Of a stretch of DNA of 58,875 bases, positions 43,129-50,412 are shown in pieces. The stretch is from DATAFO01 sp046728935 (GTDB taxonomy: Bacteria > Actinomycetota > Thermoleophilia > Solirubrobacterales > 70-9), in NCBI GenBank assembly GCA_046728935.1, contig JBKPFS010000125.1, forward strand, positions 1 to 58,875, read 5' to 3'. Within the stretch, counting starts at the first letter, position 1. The number at the start of each line of letters is the position of its first letter. The notes below the pieces were generated by a model, which did no database searches, was not told where the DNA came from, and saw only the letters and a list, made by a program, of their open reading frames with translations. The position numbers and the translations under genes are program-made.

Positions 43129-43404
43129 ATGAACGCGATCGAAGACACCTACCCGGACATCGGCTCGATGAGCAACGAGGAGCTCAAGGAGCTGATCAAG
43201 GAGCTCACTGACGAGGAGCGGGAGGTCTCCTACCGCAGGCGCCTGCTCCACGGCAAAATCGACATCCTGCGCGCCGAGCTGGTCAGCCGTCTGCGCGCCA
43301 AGCGAGAGGCGGGAGAGGCGGCGATCACGGGCGCCGATGTCCAGCAGCTGACCGACATCCTGCTCGGGAAGGTGCCCGCTTCTCCCGAGGACGAGAGCGG
43401 ATAG
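43129..43404 (+). CDS. RsiG-like anti-sigma factor candidate with single c-di-GMP-type motif
   Basis: A 91-aa helical protein. ATG 43129 is chosen, the upstream frame being pgsA out of frame. The helix TDEEREVSYRRRLLHGKIDILRAELVSRL contains E30-x3-S34-x2-R37-x3-H41-x3-D45, the RsiG c-di-GMP signature E(x)3S(x)2R(x)3Q(x)3D with His for Gln. In Streptomyces RsiG carries two copies and holds WhiG; single-copy homodimeric relatives are recalled from Rubrobacter. No sigma gene is adjacent. First gene of a three-gene unit; 2 bp before the FHA gene. Confidence 0.75.
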   Translation: MNAIEDTYPDIGSMSNEELKELIKELTDEEREVSYRRRLLHGKIDILRAELVSRLRAKREAGEAAITGADVQQLTDILLGKVPASPEDESG

Positions 43405-43406
43405 CG

Positions 43407-43877
43407 ATGGCGCTGCACTGCCCGGAGTGCGGCTTCGTCAATCCCGAGGGCGCAAACTACTGTCAGAAGTGCGGTGCCTTTCTCGGCCGTCCGGAGGGGG
43501 CCGACGAGCCGACCACGATGACGTACAAGGTCGACGAGACGGGCGAGTACCAGCCGGTCGACATCGACGAGGAGGTGGGCAAGGCGGGCGCGGCGCTCGT
43601 GATCCGCTCGGGCGGGGGTCGTGCCGGGGAGAGCTACACCGTCGACGAGGACCGCATGAGCATCGGCCGCACCCCTGACGCCTCGGTGTTCCTCGACGAC
43701 GTCACCGTGTCGCGAAATCACGCCCTGCTCGTCCGCCGGAAGGACGGCTACTACATCGACGACCTCGGCTCCCTGAACGGCACCTACGTCAACCGCCGGC
43801 GGATCGAGTCGCACCGGCTCGCGGACGGCGACGAGATTCAGATCGGCAAGTACAAGCTGAGCTACCTGGAGCGCTAG
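43407..43877 (+). CDS. Zinc-ribbon FHA-domain protein (GarA-like)
   Basis: A 156-aa protein. N-terminal zinc ribbon C5-x2-C8 and C19-x2-C22 (CPECGFVNPEGANYCQKCG), an acidic linker with a Thr cluster (DEPTTMTYKVDETGEY), then an FHA domain with SIGRTPDASVFLDD, VSRNHALLVRRKDG and IDDLGSLNGTYVNRR, the phospho-Thr-binding set (Arg, Ser, Asn). GarA of mycobacteria has the same FHA after an ETTS-type phosphosite and controls 2-oxoglutarate enzymes; the ribbon is absent there. Followed by a MerR gene, as in M. tuberculosis garA-ftsR. Confidence 0.88.
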   Translation: MALHCPECGFVNPEGANYCQKCGAFLGRPEGADEPTTMTYKVDETGEYQPVDIDEEVGKAGAALVIRSGGGRAGESYTVDEDRMSIGRTPDASVFLDDVTVSRNHALLVRRKDGYYIDDLGSLNGTYVNRRRIESHRLADGDEIQIGKYKLSYLER

Positions 43878-43887
43878 GGGACCGAGG

Positions 43888-44634
43888 ATGGCAGTCGCGA
43901 CGAGCAATCAGGGTGGGCGCGCGGACGGCGCGTCCGGGTCGAGACCACGCAAGGCGCTGACGATCGGCGCCGTGGCGAAGATCCTGGGTCAGGAGTTCGA
44001 CGACATCTCGATCTCCAAGATCCGCTACCTCGAGGACCAGAAGCTGCTCGCGCCGCGCCGGACGGCCGGCGGCTACCGCCTCTACAGCCAGGCAGACGTC
44101 GAGCGGCTGAGGACGATCCTGCGCATGCAGCGAGACGAGTTCCTGCCCCTGCGGGTGATCCGCCAGGAGCTCGCGACCGGCGACTTCACCGGCAGGCGCC
44201 CGAGCGACCAGGGAACAAAGCGCCGCGCGGCCTCCGTGGACGCGCCCGCGACCACGCTCACCGTCGAGGAGCTCGTCGAGCAGGCGGGCGTGCAGGAGTC
44301 CTTCCTTCGGGAGCTCCAGGATTTCGGCATCGTCCAGCCTCAGCGCCGCGACGGCCGGGACGCCTATGACGAGACCGACCTCGAGATCGTGCGCGCGGCG
44401 TCGGAGCTGTCCAGGTTCGGGGTCGCGGGGCGAAACCTGCGCGTGTTCCGCACCTCGGCGGATCGTGAGGCGGCGCTGCTGGAGCAGCTGGTTGGACCGA
44501 TGCTGCGCTCCCGAAGCCAGGCGCGCCGCAAGGAGGCGGTGGAGAACATGGAGAGCCTTGCGGCGGTCTGCGGCCACCTCAAGCATCTGCTCCTGGTCCG
44601 AGACCTCCGCCGGCTCAAGGCCGCCGCGGATTAA
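43888..44634 (+). CDS. MerR-family transcriptional regulator (FtsR-like)
   Basis: A 248-aa regulator. Winged HTH KALTIGAVAKILGQEFDDISISKIRYLEDQKLLAPRRTAGGYRLYSQADVERLRTILRMQRDEFLPLRVIRQEL, then a linker and a C-terminal second HTH-like/effector region (LTVEELVEQAGVQESFLRELQDFGIVQPQRR). It corresponds to the regulator downstream of garA in mycobacteria (FtsR, controlling division genes). Likely acts on its own promoter and others; targets here unknown. Ends at palindrome B. Confidence 0.87.
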   Translation: MAVATSNQGGRADGASGSRPRKALTIGAVAKILGQEFDDISISKIRYLEDQKLLAPRRTAGGYRLYSQADVERLRTILRMQRDEFLPLRVIRQELATGDFTGRRPSDQGTKRRAASVDAPATTLTVEELVEQAGVQESFLRELQDFGIVQPQRRDGRDAYDETDLEIVRAASELSRFGVAGRNLRVFRTSADREAALLEQLVGPMLRSRSQARRKEAVENMESLAAVCGHLKHLLLVRDLRRLKAAAD

Positions 44635-44796
44635 GTGGGGCCTCTCACGACGTTTGACCGGAAATGACGGTCCCAGCTCGCCGCCATGCTGCGTCCTCAG
44701 TCGCCCCGAGTAGCGCTGCTACTCAGGCTCCCAGCGTCCTTGCCGGCGGCGCCTGGGCCTCGTCAGCTCTCGGCCAACGTCATGAGACACCCCACT
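44634..44796. repeat. Large intergenic palindrome B
   Basis: The end arms 44634-44654 and 44776-44796 match at 18 of 21 positions as inverted copies; the centre is a perfect GAGTAGC-GCT-GCTACTC stem (44708-44724). CGCCGCC/GGCGGCG pairs lie between. The tokens GCGTCCTC and GCGTCCTTG occur on either side as in palindrome A (16241-16360). Nearly the whole MerR-SRPBCC gap folds as one imperfect hairpin, suggesting a MITE-like or long REP element. Confidence 0.72.
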
Positions 44797-44804
44797 AACG
44801 CCGC

Positions 44805-45260
44805 GTGCCCAAGGTCACTCGCAGCAGGGTGATCCCAACCGAGCGTGCCCGGGTCTGGGACCTGATCTCGGACCCCCACAGCATCCCGCGCTGGTGGCCG
44901 CGCTCGAAGCGGGTCGAGGACGTGCGCGGCGACGGCCTCGACGCGCGCTGGACCGCGGTCCTGGAGACGGAGCGGGGATCGGCCGTGCGGGCGGACTTCC
45001 GGTGCACCACCTACACCGACGGCTCGACGCTCGCCTGGGAGCAGGAGCTCGAGGGAACGCCGTTCGAGCGGATCCTGCGCCGTGCGGGACTGAGAATCGA
45101 CGTCAGCGCGGCCGGCGCTGGGGAGGCCCTGGTCGCGCTGACCAGTACCGAGCGGCTTCGCGGGCTCTCCCGGTTGGGCTCGGCGATGGTCCGGGGGGCC
45201 GCGCGGCGTCGCCTCGACGAGGCCCTTGACGGAATCGAGCGGGCGCTGGTGGGGGCTTGA
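44805..45260 (+). CDS. SRPBCC-family (START-like) lipid-binding protein
   Basis: A 151-aa protein, GTG start. PTERARVWDLISDPHSIPRWWPRSKRVEDVRGDGLDARWTAVLE is the helix-grip fold entrance of polyketide-cyclase/SRPBCC proteins, ending with an amphipathic C-terminal helix (ARRRLDEALDGIERALVG). Ligand unknown. TTG-type overlap with the following FAD oxidase suggests co-translation. Confidence 0.8.
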   Translation: MPKVTRSRVIPTERARVWDLISDPHSIPRWWPRSKRVEDVRGDGLDARWTAVLETERGSAVRADFRCTTYTDGSTLAWEQELEGTPFERILRRAGLRIDVSAAGAGEALVALTSTERLRGLSRLGSAMVRGAARRRLDEALDGIERALVGA

Positions 45261-46894
45261 CCGAGGCGCAGGCACCGGGAGCTCCGCCCGGCAAGTGGTG
45301 GGGGTGGGGGGATCCGTCGAAGCGCCTCGAGCTGCCCAAGTCCGCGCTCGCGATGCTGCGCGAGGAGGTCGGCGAAGCCGAACCCGCCGGCAGAGTGACG
45401 CTCGAGCAAGTCGCGATGCCAGAGCCACGCCCGCTGCCGGGCGCGCTCACCGACGCGGTGAACCGGGCGAGCATCCTGACCGCGCACGAGCATCGCGTGC
45501 GCCGCGCGGCCGGCAAGAGCTATCCGGACCTGGTGCGGCTGCGGACCGGCCGGCTCGAGGCCGCGCCCGACGCGGTGGTGCTGCCCGGTAGCCCCGAGCA
45601 GATCGCGAGGGTGCTGGACGTCTGCGCCCGGGAGGGGATCGCCGTGGTGCCGTTCGGCGGCGGCACCAGCGTCGTCGGCGGAGTGGAGCCGTTCGCGGGC
45701 GATCACCGCGCGGTGATCTCGCTCGACCTGCGCCGTTTGCGCACCGTGGAGGTAGATCGCCGCTCGCTCATCGCGACCCTCGGGCCTGGACTGCGCGGCC
45801 CCGAGGCGGAGGACGCGCTCGGCGCCGAGGGGCTCACGATCGGACACTTCCCGCAGTCGTTCGAGTACGCCACCGTCGGCGGGTTCGCGGCGACGCGCTC
45901 GGCGGGGCAGGCGTCCAGCGGCTACGGGCGCTTCGACGAGCTCGTCACCTCGGTTCAGATGGTCGCGCCGGCGGGTGAGCTTCGCACGCTCGAGGTCCCG
46001 CACTCGGCGGCGGGCCCGGCGCTGCGGGAGCTGATCGTGGGCTCGGAGGGGGCGCTCGGCGTGATCGCCTCGGTCAGCGTCCGCGTGCGCCCGGCGCCCC
46101 GGGCGCGCCGCTACGAGGCATGGATGTCGGCCGACTTCGAGGCCGGCTGGGAGACCGTTCGCGCGCTGGCCCAGGACGGCGTCCTCCCCGACGTGATCCG
46201 CGTCTCGGACGAGGACGAGACCCGGGTCTCGCTCGGGCTGTCCGGCGTCGGAGGGCCGAGGCGGGCATTCTTCGACGCCTACCTCCGCCTGCGACGCCGC
46301 GCGGGCGGCTGCCTCGTGATCTGCGGCTGGGAGGGCGAGCGCGAGTCGGTGGAGCGCCGCCGCTCGCTCGCGACGCGCGTCCTCCGCAGCACCGGCGCCG
46401 CCGCCGTTGGATCGGCGCCCGGGCGAGCGTGGGAGCGGGGGCGGTTCGAGGGCCCGTACCTGCGCGACGAGCTGCTTGACCACGGATACCTGGTCGAGAC
46501 GCTGGAGACGGCGCACACGTGGTCGCGGATCGGTGAGCTCTACCGGGGCGTGGGCGGGGCGATCGCAGAGGCGCTACGAGCGGGGAGCACGCCGGGGCTC
46601 GTGTTCTGCCACCTCTCCCACGCCTACCGCGACGGCGCCTCGCTCTACTTCACGTTCATCTCCCGCCGTCGCCCCCGGGAGGAGCTGTCCCAGTGGAGGG
46701 CGGTGAAGACAGCGGCGTGCGAGGCGATCGTCGCTGCGGAGGGGACGATCACCCACCACCACGCGGTGGGCCGCGACCACGCCCCGTACATGCGTGCGGA
46801 GGTCGGCGACGTGGGTCTCGATGCCCTGCGGGCGCTCAAGGAGCGCCTCGACCCGGCCGGGATCATGAACCCCGGCAAGCTCATCCCTCGGTGA
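45257..46894 (+). CDS. FAD-binding oxidase, alkyldihydroxyacetonephosphate synthase-like
   Basis: A 545-aa VAO/GlcD-fold flavoprotein, TTG start. PP-loop PFGGGTSVVGGVEPFAGDHRAVISLDLRRL; FAD region IGHFPQSFEYATVGGFAATRSAGQASSGYGRFDELV; and C-terminal CHLSHAYRDGASLYFTF plus EGTITHHHAVGRDHAPYM with the AGPS-type His cluster. The start GKWWGWGDPSKRLELP is typical of AGPS-like proteins. In eukaryotes AGPS makes ether lipids; in bacteria glycolate-oxidase-like activity is also possible. Confidence 0.83.
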   Translation: MTEAQAPGAPPGKWWGWGDPSKRLELPKSALAMLREEVGEAEPAGRVTLEQVAMPEPRPLPGALTDAVNRASILTAHEHRVRRAAGKSYPDLVRLRTGRLEAAPDAVVLPGSPEQIARVLDVCAREGIAVVPFGGGTSVVGGVEPFAGDHRAVISLDLRRLRTVEVDRRSLIATLGPGLRGPEAEDALGAEGLTIGHFPQSFEYATVGGFAATRSAGQASSGYGRFDELVTSVQMVAPAGELRTLEVPHSAAGPALRELIVGSEGALGVIASVSVRVRPAPRARRYEAWMSADFEAGWETVRALAQDGVLPDVIRVSDEDETRVSLGLSGVGGPRRAFFDAYLRLRRRAGGCLVICGWEGERESVERRRSLATRVLRSTGAAAVGSAPGRAWERGRFEGPYLRDELLDHGYLVETLETAHTWSRIGELYRGVGGAIAEALRAGSTPGLVFCHLSHAYRDGASLYFTFISRRRPREELSQWRAVKTAACEAIVAAEGTITHHHAVGRDHAPYMRAEVGDVGLDALRALKERLDPAGIMNPGKLIPR

Positions 46895-46916
46895 GCGGCG
46901 CTTCCAAGAACACCTG

Positions 46917-46967
46917 CGGCGATTCCTACGCGCCGGGCGGCATCCAGCCTGGCGCTTGGAATCGCCG
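46917..46967. terminator. Bidirectional terminator-like hairpin
   Basis: CGGCGATTCC (46917-46926) and GGAATCGCCG (46958-46967) are perfect 10-bp arms with inner GCGCC/GGCGC. It sits between the FAD oxidase and the convergent HTH-transmembrane gene. No T-run. Confidence 0.6.
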
Positions 46968-46980
46968 GTTCGCTTAGGGC

Positions 46981-47988
46981 TCAGCTTGCGTTTTTCGCAA
47001 TCGGGATATCGCCCAGGAGCACCGTGCGGCCCGGCTTGTCGACGACGAGCTGCGTGTTCTGGACCGCCTTCTGGATCTGGTCCGCGATCTCCTGGGCCGG
47101 GGCGATCGAGATGTCGACAAACCGGACGCGGGCGACCACCGGCAGGATCGCGGAGGGGAGCGCGAAGCGATCCTGGTAGGTCCCGTTGGACTGGACCTCG
47201 ATCGGGGACAGCGGGTACCCCTGATCGCGGGTGAGCATCAACCAGGCCACATAGGTTTGGCCGCTCGGGGCCGGGTCGAGGCCGCTGATGCTGAGGTCGA
47301 CGTATGGCTGGTCGGCGCTTGCCACGCCGAAGATCGCCTGCCCCCGCGCGTCGCCGCCGCCCGGAGGCTTCAGCGGCACCGTGGTCAGCTCGCTGTCGGC
47401 GTTGGAGCCGGCGTTGGAGTCTCCCGAGGCAGCGGTCGTCGTGGCTGGACTCTCCTCGTCGCCGCCCCCGAACGCGCCTGTTACGCCGAGCACGATCGCG
47501 ACCAGCAGGATGGCCCCGCTTGCGAGGGCGACCAGTAGCCGGGTGCGGTTCACGGCGAGACGGGATCCGATGCGCACCGTGCGCTCGGGCCGATCGGCCG
47601 CGGCCGGCGGCGCCTCTGTGCGCGGTCGGCGGAGGCGCCCCAGGATCCGCCCCTCGCGCGGCTCCCCGGGGAGCCTCGGAAGCTCGGCGCCCGGCACCGT
47701 CTCGCGTAGGCGCTCGGCCAGCGTCGTGGCGAGCCGGTAGTCCTCGGGGTCCTCGCGCAAGTGACGGACCACGTCGGCTCGCCCGATCGGATCGGCTTGC
47801 CCGAGCAGATAGTCGGTCAGCGCCACGTTGCGATCGGGATCCGCCCCGCCCAGGTCGCGCAGCGCCGCGCGCGCCCGATCGCGAACCTCGGACTCGTCGA
47901 TCTCCAACAGGCCCGCGAGGTCGGCGTAGCTGTGGCCCCGCTCCAGCAGGAGCCGCAGGGTCGCGGTCTGGTCGGCGGTGAGCGCCAT
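46981..47988 (-). CDS. Membrane HTH protein with anti-sigma-K-like C-terminal domain
   Basis: A 335-aa fusion. Residues 1-45 form a sigma-region-4-like HTH (MALTADQTATLRLLLERGHSYADLAGLLEIDESEVRDRARAAL); a helical linker; one transmembrane helix about 150-170 (LLVALASGAILLVAIVLGVTG); a Ser/Thr/Gly-rich outer linker; then strands typical of the RskA/anti-sigma-K outer domain (YVDLSISGLDPAPSGQTYVAWLML). The N-terminal zinc anti-sigma domain expected inside is replaced by the HTH. Promoter and targets unknown. Confidence 0.8.
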   Translation of the reverse strand: MALTADQTATLRLLLERGHSYADLAGLLEIDESEVRDRARAALRDLGGADPDRNVALTDYLLGQADPIGRADVVRHLREDPEDYRLATTLAERLRETVPGAELPRLPGEPREGRILGRLRRPRTEAPPAAADRPERTVRIGSRLAVNRTRLLVALASGAILLVAIVLGVTGAFGGGDEESPATTTAASGDSNAGSNADSELTTVPLKPPGGGDARGQAIFGVASADQPYVDLSISGLDPAPSGQTYVAWLMLTRDQGYPLSPIEVQSNGTYQDRFALPSAILPVVARVRFVDISIAPAQEIADQIQKAVQNTQLVVDKPGRTVLLGDIPIAKNAS

Positions 47989-48017
47989 CGGAGAGGAAGG
48001 GTACGGACTCGCATTCG

Positions 48018-48049
48018 CCGGCCACGCAGGTGAACCTGCGTATGGCCGG
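48018..48049. promoter_or_regulatory. Perfect hairpin/operator-like palindrome upstream of a small ORF
   Basis: CCGGCC (48018-48023) then ACGCAGGT-GA-ACCTGCGT (48024-48041), AT, then GGCCGG (48044-48049). The inner 18-bp palindrome is perfect. It lies in the 279-bp gap between the divergent HTH gene (start 47988) and the thioesterase gene, so it may be an operator or a strong hairpin. Confidence 0.6.
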
Positions 48050-48229
48050 TGCGCTCACCCTTCCGGGCGCGTCCGCGGCGGCACTCGCCGGCGGCATCGT
48101 CGCCGGGGTGCTGCTGGGCGCCGACCTGACCTTCGCGAACCAGTTCGCCCTCGCGGTCGCCGTCGGCCTGCTCGCGGATCTGCTGCTCCGCGTTCCGCTC
48201 TCGCCGCATTTGCCCGCTGGGGCGGGTAG
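48042..48229 (+). pseudogene. Possible small two-helix membrane protein, frame unresolved
   Basis: From ATG 48042 the frame reads MAGALTLPGASAAALAGGIVAG, VLLGADLTFANQFALAV and AVGLLADLLLRVPLSPHLPAG: hydrophobic and normal in composition for about 60 residues. It then has no sensible stop and would run antisense over nadE. A TAG at 48227-48229 in the +2 frame fits a frameshift near 48220. Either a damaged gene or a coincidence; the rest of 47989-48267 holds only the palindrome. Confidence 0.3.
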
Positions 48230-48267
48230 CCCGCGCTCCGGCCCGCTCAACGGTAGGCTCGGCCTCG

Positions 48268-48657
48268 GTGGCGGCTCCGGTCGGAGGTGGATTGGGCGAG
48301 CTGATCAAGCTCGAGCCGCTGGAGATCGGTGCCGAGCAGGCGCGCGCCCGCGTCGAGGTAACGGACGCGATCCGCCAGCCGCACGGGATTGTCCACGGCG
48401 GCGTCTACTCCGTGGTCGCCGAGAGCATCTGCTCCCATGCGACAGATTCGGCCGTGGCCGGCGACGGCCTGGTGGCGTTCGGGCAGGCGAATCAGGCCAC
48501 CTTCGTGCGTCCGATCTCCGCCGGGCACGTGAACGCGACGGCGACCGTCCGTCATCGGGGACGCACGACCTGGGTCTGGGACTGCGAGCTGTCGGACGAC
48601 GAGGGCCGGCTCTGCGCCCTGGTCCGAATGACGATCGCGGTACGGCCGAAAACCTAG
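48268..48657 (+). CDS. PaaI-like hotdog thioesterase
   Basis: A 129-aa hotdog protein, GTG start. Signature IRQPHGIVHGGVYSVVAESICSHAT with HGG followed by the acidic residue in VAES; GQANQATFVRPISAGHVNATATVRHRGRTTWVWDCELSDDEGRL is the common C-terminal half. Likely hydrolyses a small acyl- or aryl-CoA thioester. Ends tail-to-tail with nadE (4-nt overlap). Confidence 0.88.
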   Translation: MAAPVGGGLGELIKLEPLEIGAEQARARVEVTDAIRQPHGIVHGGVYSVVAESICSHATDSAVAGDGLVAFGQANQATFVRPISAGHVNATATVRHRGRTTWVWDCELSDDEGRLCALVRMTIAVRPKT

Positions 48658-50348
48658 CCCCGGAAGCGGTTGGTGTTCGGCAGGCGGCGGTCGCGGCCGA
48701 ACGCCTTGGCCGTGATGCGGATGCCGGGAGGCGCCTGGCGGCGCTTGTACTCGGCGCGGTCGACGAGCGCGATGATCTCGTCGACGACGTCGGCGGGCAG
48801 CCCGGCGGCGACGATCTCCTCCCGCGAGCGGTCGTGCTCGATGTAGGCCTCGAGCACGCGATCCAGCACGTCATAGGGCGGCAGCGAGTCCTCGTCGCGC
48901 TGATCCGGTCGCAGCTCGGCGGAGGGTGGGCGCTCGAGCACGCTCACGGGGATGAGCTCCCGGCCGGCGAGCTCATTGCGGCGCTCGACGAGCCGGTAGA
49001 CGAGCGTCTTCGGCACGTCCTTGATGACCGCGAACCCGCCCGCCATGTCGCCGTAGAGCGTCGCGTAGCCGACCGACATCTCGCTCTTGTTGCCGGTCGT
49101 GAGCACCAGCCAGCCGCGGGCGTTGGAGATCGCCATCATCAGGTTGCCGCGGATGCGCGCCTGCAGGTTCTCGGCGGCGAGCCCGGCGCTCCCGGCCGCC
49201 GGCTCCTGGGCATGAAGCCGGGCGGTTCCCGCGGGGCGGTCGCCGTCCAGCGGGAGGAGCTCGTCGTAGGCGCGCATCGCCGGCTCGATCGGGAGCTCGA
49301 TCAGCTCGGTGCCGAGGTTCGCCGCGATCCGGCGGGCGTCCTCCTGCGTCGCGGGGCTGGAGTGGGGGGAGGGCATGACCACCGTCGTCACCCGTTCCGG
49401 GCCCAAGGCGTCGACCGCGATCAGCGCCACGAGGGCCGAGTCGATGCCGCCGGAGACCGCGACCAGCACGCGGTCGAACCCATTCTTCTCGACGTAGTCC
49501 CGGAGCCCGATCCGAAGCGCGGCGTAAACCTCGTCCACGTCCTCGCGCGGGGTCTCGATCCGGCCGGGCTCGCCGCCGAGCTCCCAGAGCAGCAGGTCCT
49601 CGTCGAACTGCCGGGCGCGAGCGACGACGCGCCCCTCCGCATCGACGACGAAGCTGTGCCCGTCGAAGACGAGCTCGTCCTGCCCGCCGACGAGGTTGCA
49701 GAAGGCGAACGGCACGCCGTGGGCGCGGGCCCGGTCGGCGAACATCGCCTCCCGCTGCGTGCCCTTGCCGCGCACGTAGGGCGAGCCGGAGGGATTCACG
49801 ATCAGCTCGGCGCCCGCCTCCGCCTCGAGCGACGCCGGCGGTCCCGGCTCCCAGACGTCCTCGCAGATCGTCAATCCGACCCTTACTCCGCCGATCGAGT
49901 GGACGCACGGCTCGGTCCCGGGCTGGAAGTAGCGCGCCTCGTCGAAGACCGCGTAGTTGGGTAGCCGCTGCTTGCGATAGACGGCGGCGACCTCGCCCTC
50001 GGCGAGGACCGCGATCGAATTGCGCGCCCGGCGGGCGCTCGGGGCGTCGTAGTGGGGCGCCTGCTCGGCCGGGGCGGGCTCCGCGAAGCCGACGATGGCG
50101 ACGATCCCCTTCGCGTCCGCGGCCAACTCCTCGACCGCTGCCTGGTTGGCGAGCGTGAAGTGGCGCTTCAGCAGCAGATCCTCGGGCGGATAACCGGCCA
50201 CGCAGAGCTCTGGAAACACGACCAGGTTCGCGCCCGCGTCGCGGGCGCGGGCCATCCACTCCCGGATCAGGCGGGTGTTGCCGGCGACGTCGCCCACCGT
50301 CGGATCGACCTGAGCGAGCGCGATTTGCAGGCGTGATGAGGCCGCCAC
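48654..50348 (-). CDS. nadE: Glutamine-dependent NAD+ synthetase
   Basis: A 564-aa enzyme, GTG 50348 chosen because homology begins at LQIALAQVDPTVGDVAGN. N-terminal nitrilase-fold glutaminase: Glu in FPELCVAGYPP, Lys in YRKQRLPNYAVFDE, Cys in GLTICEDVWEP. C-terminal synthetase: SGGIDSALVALIAVD (PP-loop) and TTGNKSEMSVGYATLYGDMAGGFAVIKDVPKTLVY. Converts NaAD to NAD+ with glutamine. Confidence 0.95.
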   Translation of the reverse strand: MAASSRLQIALAQVDPTVGDVAGNTRLIREWMARARDAGANLVVFPELCVAGYPPEDLLLKRHFTLANQAAVEELAADAKGIVAIVGFAEPAPAEQAPHYDAPSARRARNSIAVLAEGEVAAVYRKQRLPNYAVFDEARYFQPGTEPCVHSIGGVRVGLTICEDVWEPGPPASLEAEAGAELIVNPSGSPYVRGKGTQREAMFADRARAHGVPFAFCNLVGGQDELVFDGHSFVVDAEGRVVARARQFDEDLLLWELGGEPGRIETPREDVDEVYAALRIGLRDYVEKNGFDRVLVAVSGGIDSALVALIAVDALGPERVTTVVMPSPHSSPATQEDARRIAANLGTELIELPIEPAMRAYDELLPLDGDRPAGTARLHAQEPAAGSAGLAAENLQARIRGNLMMAISNARGWLVLTTGNKSEMSVGYATLYGDMAGGFAVIKDVPKTLVYRLVERRNELAGRELIPVSVLERPPSAELRPDQRDEDSLPPYDVLDRVLEAYIEHDRSREEIVAAGLPADVVDEIIALVDRAEYKRRQAPPGIRITAKAFGRDRRLPNTNRFRG

Positions 50349-50412
50349 ACGCCGAAGTTTGACGCGAGCGCCTCTATGATCGCCCCATCGGGCGGGCGAA
50401 GAGGGAGCGAGC

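Noticed and set aside
48030..49964. 644-codon + strand ORF over nadE
   Set aside because: Apart from about 60 N-terminal hydrophobic residues it is antisense to nadE with biased composition; it is a GC-frame shadow.
50349..50412. TTGACG and TATGAT upstream of the metalloprotease gene as a promoter
   Set aside because: Spacing is only about 10 nt, too short for a sigma-70-type promoter.
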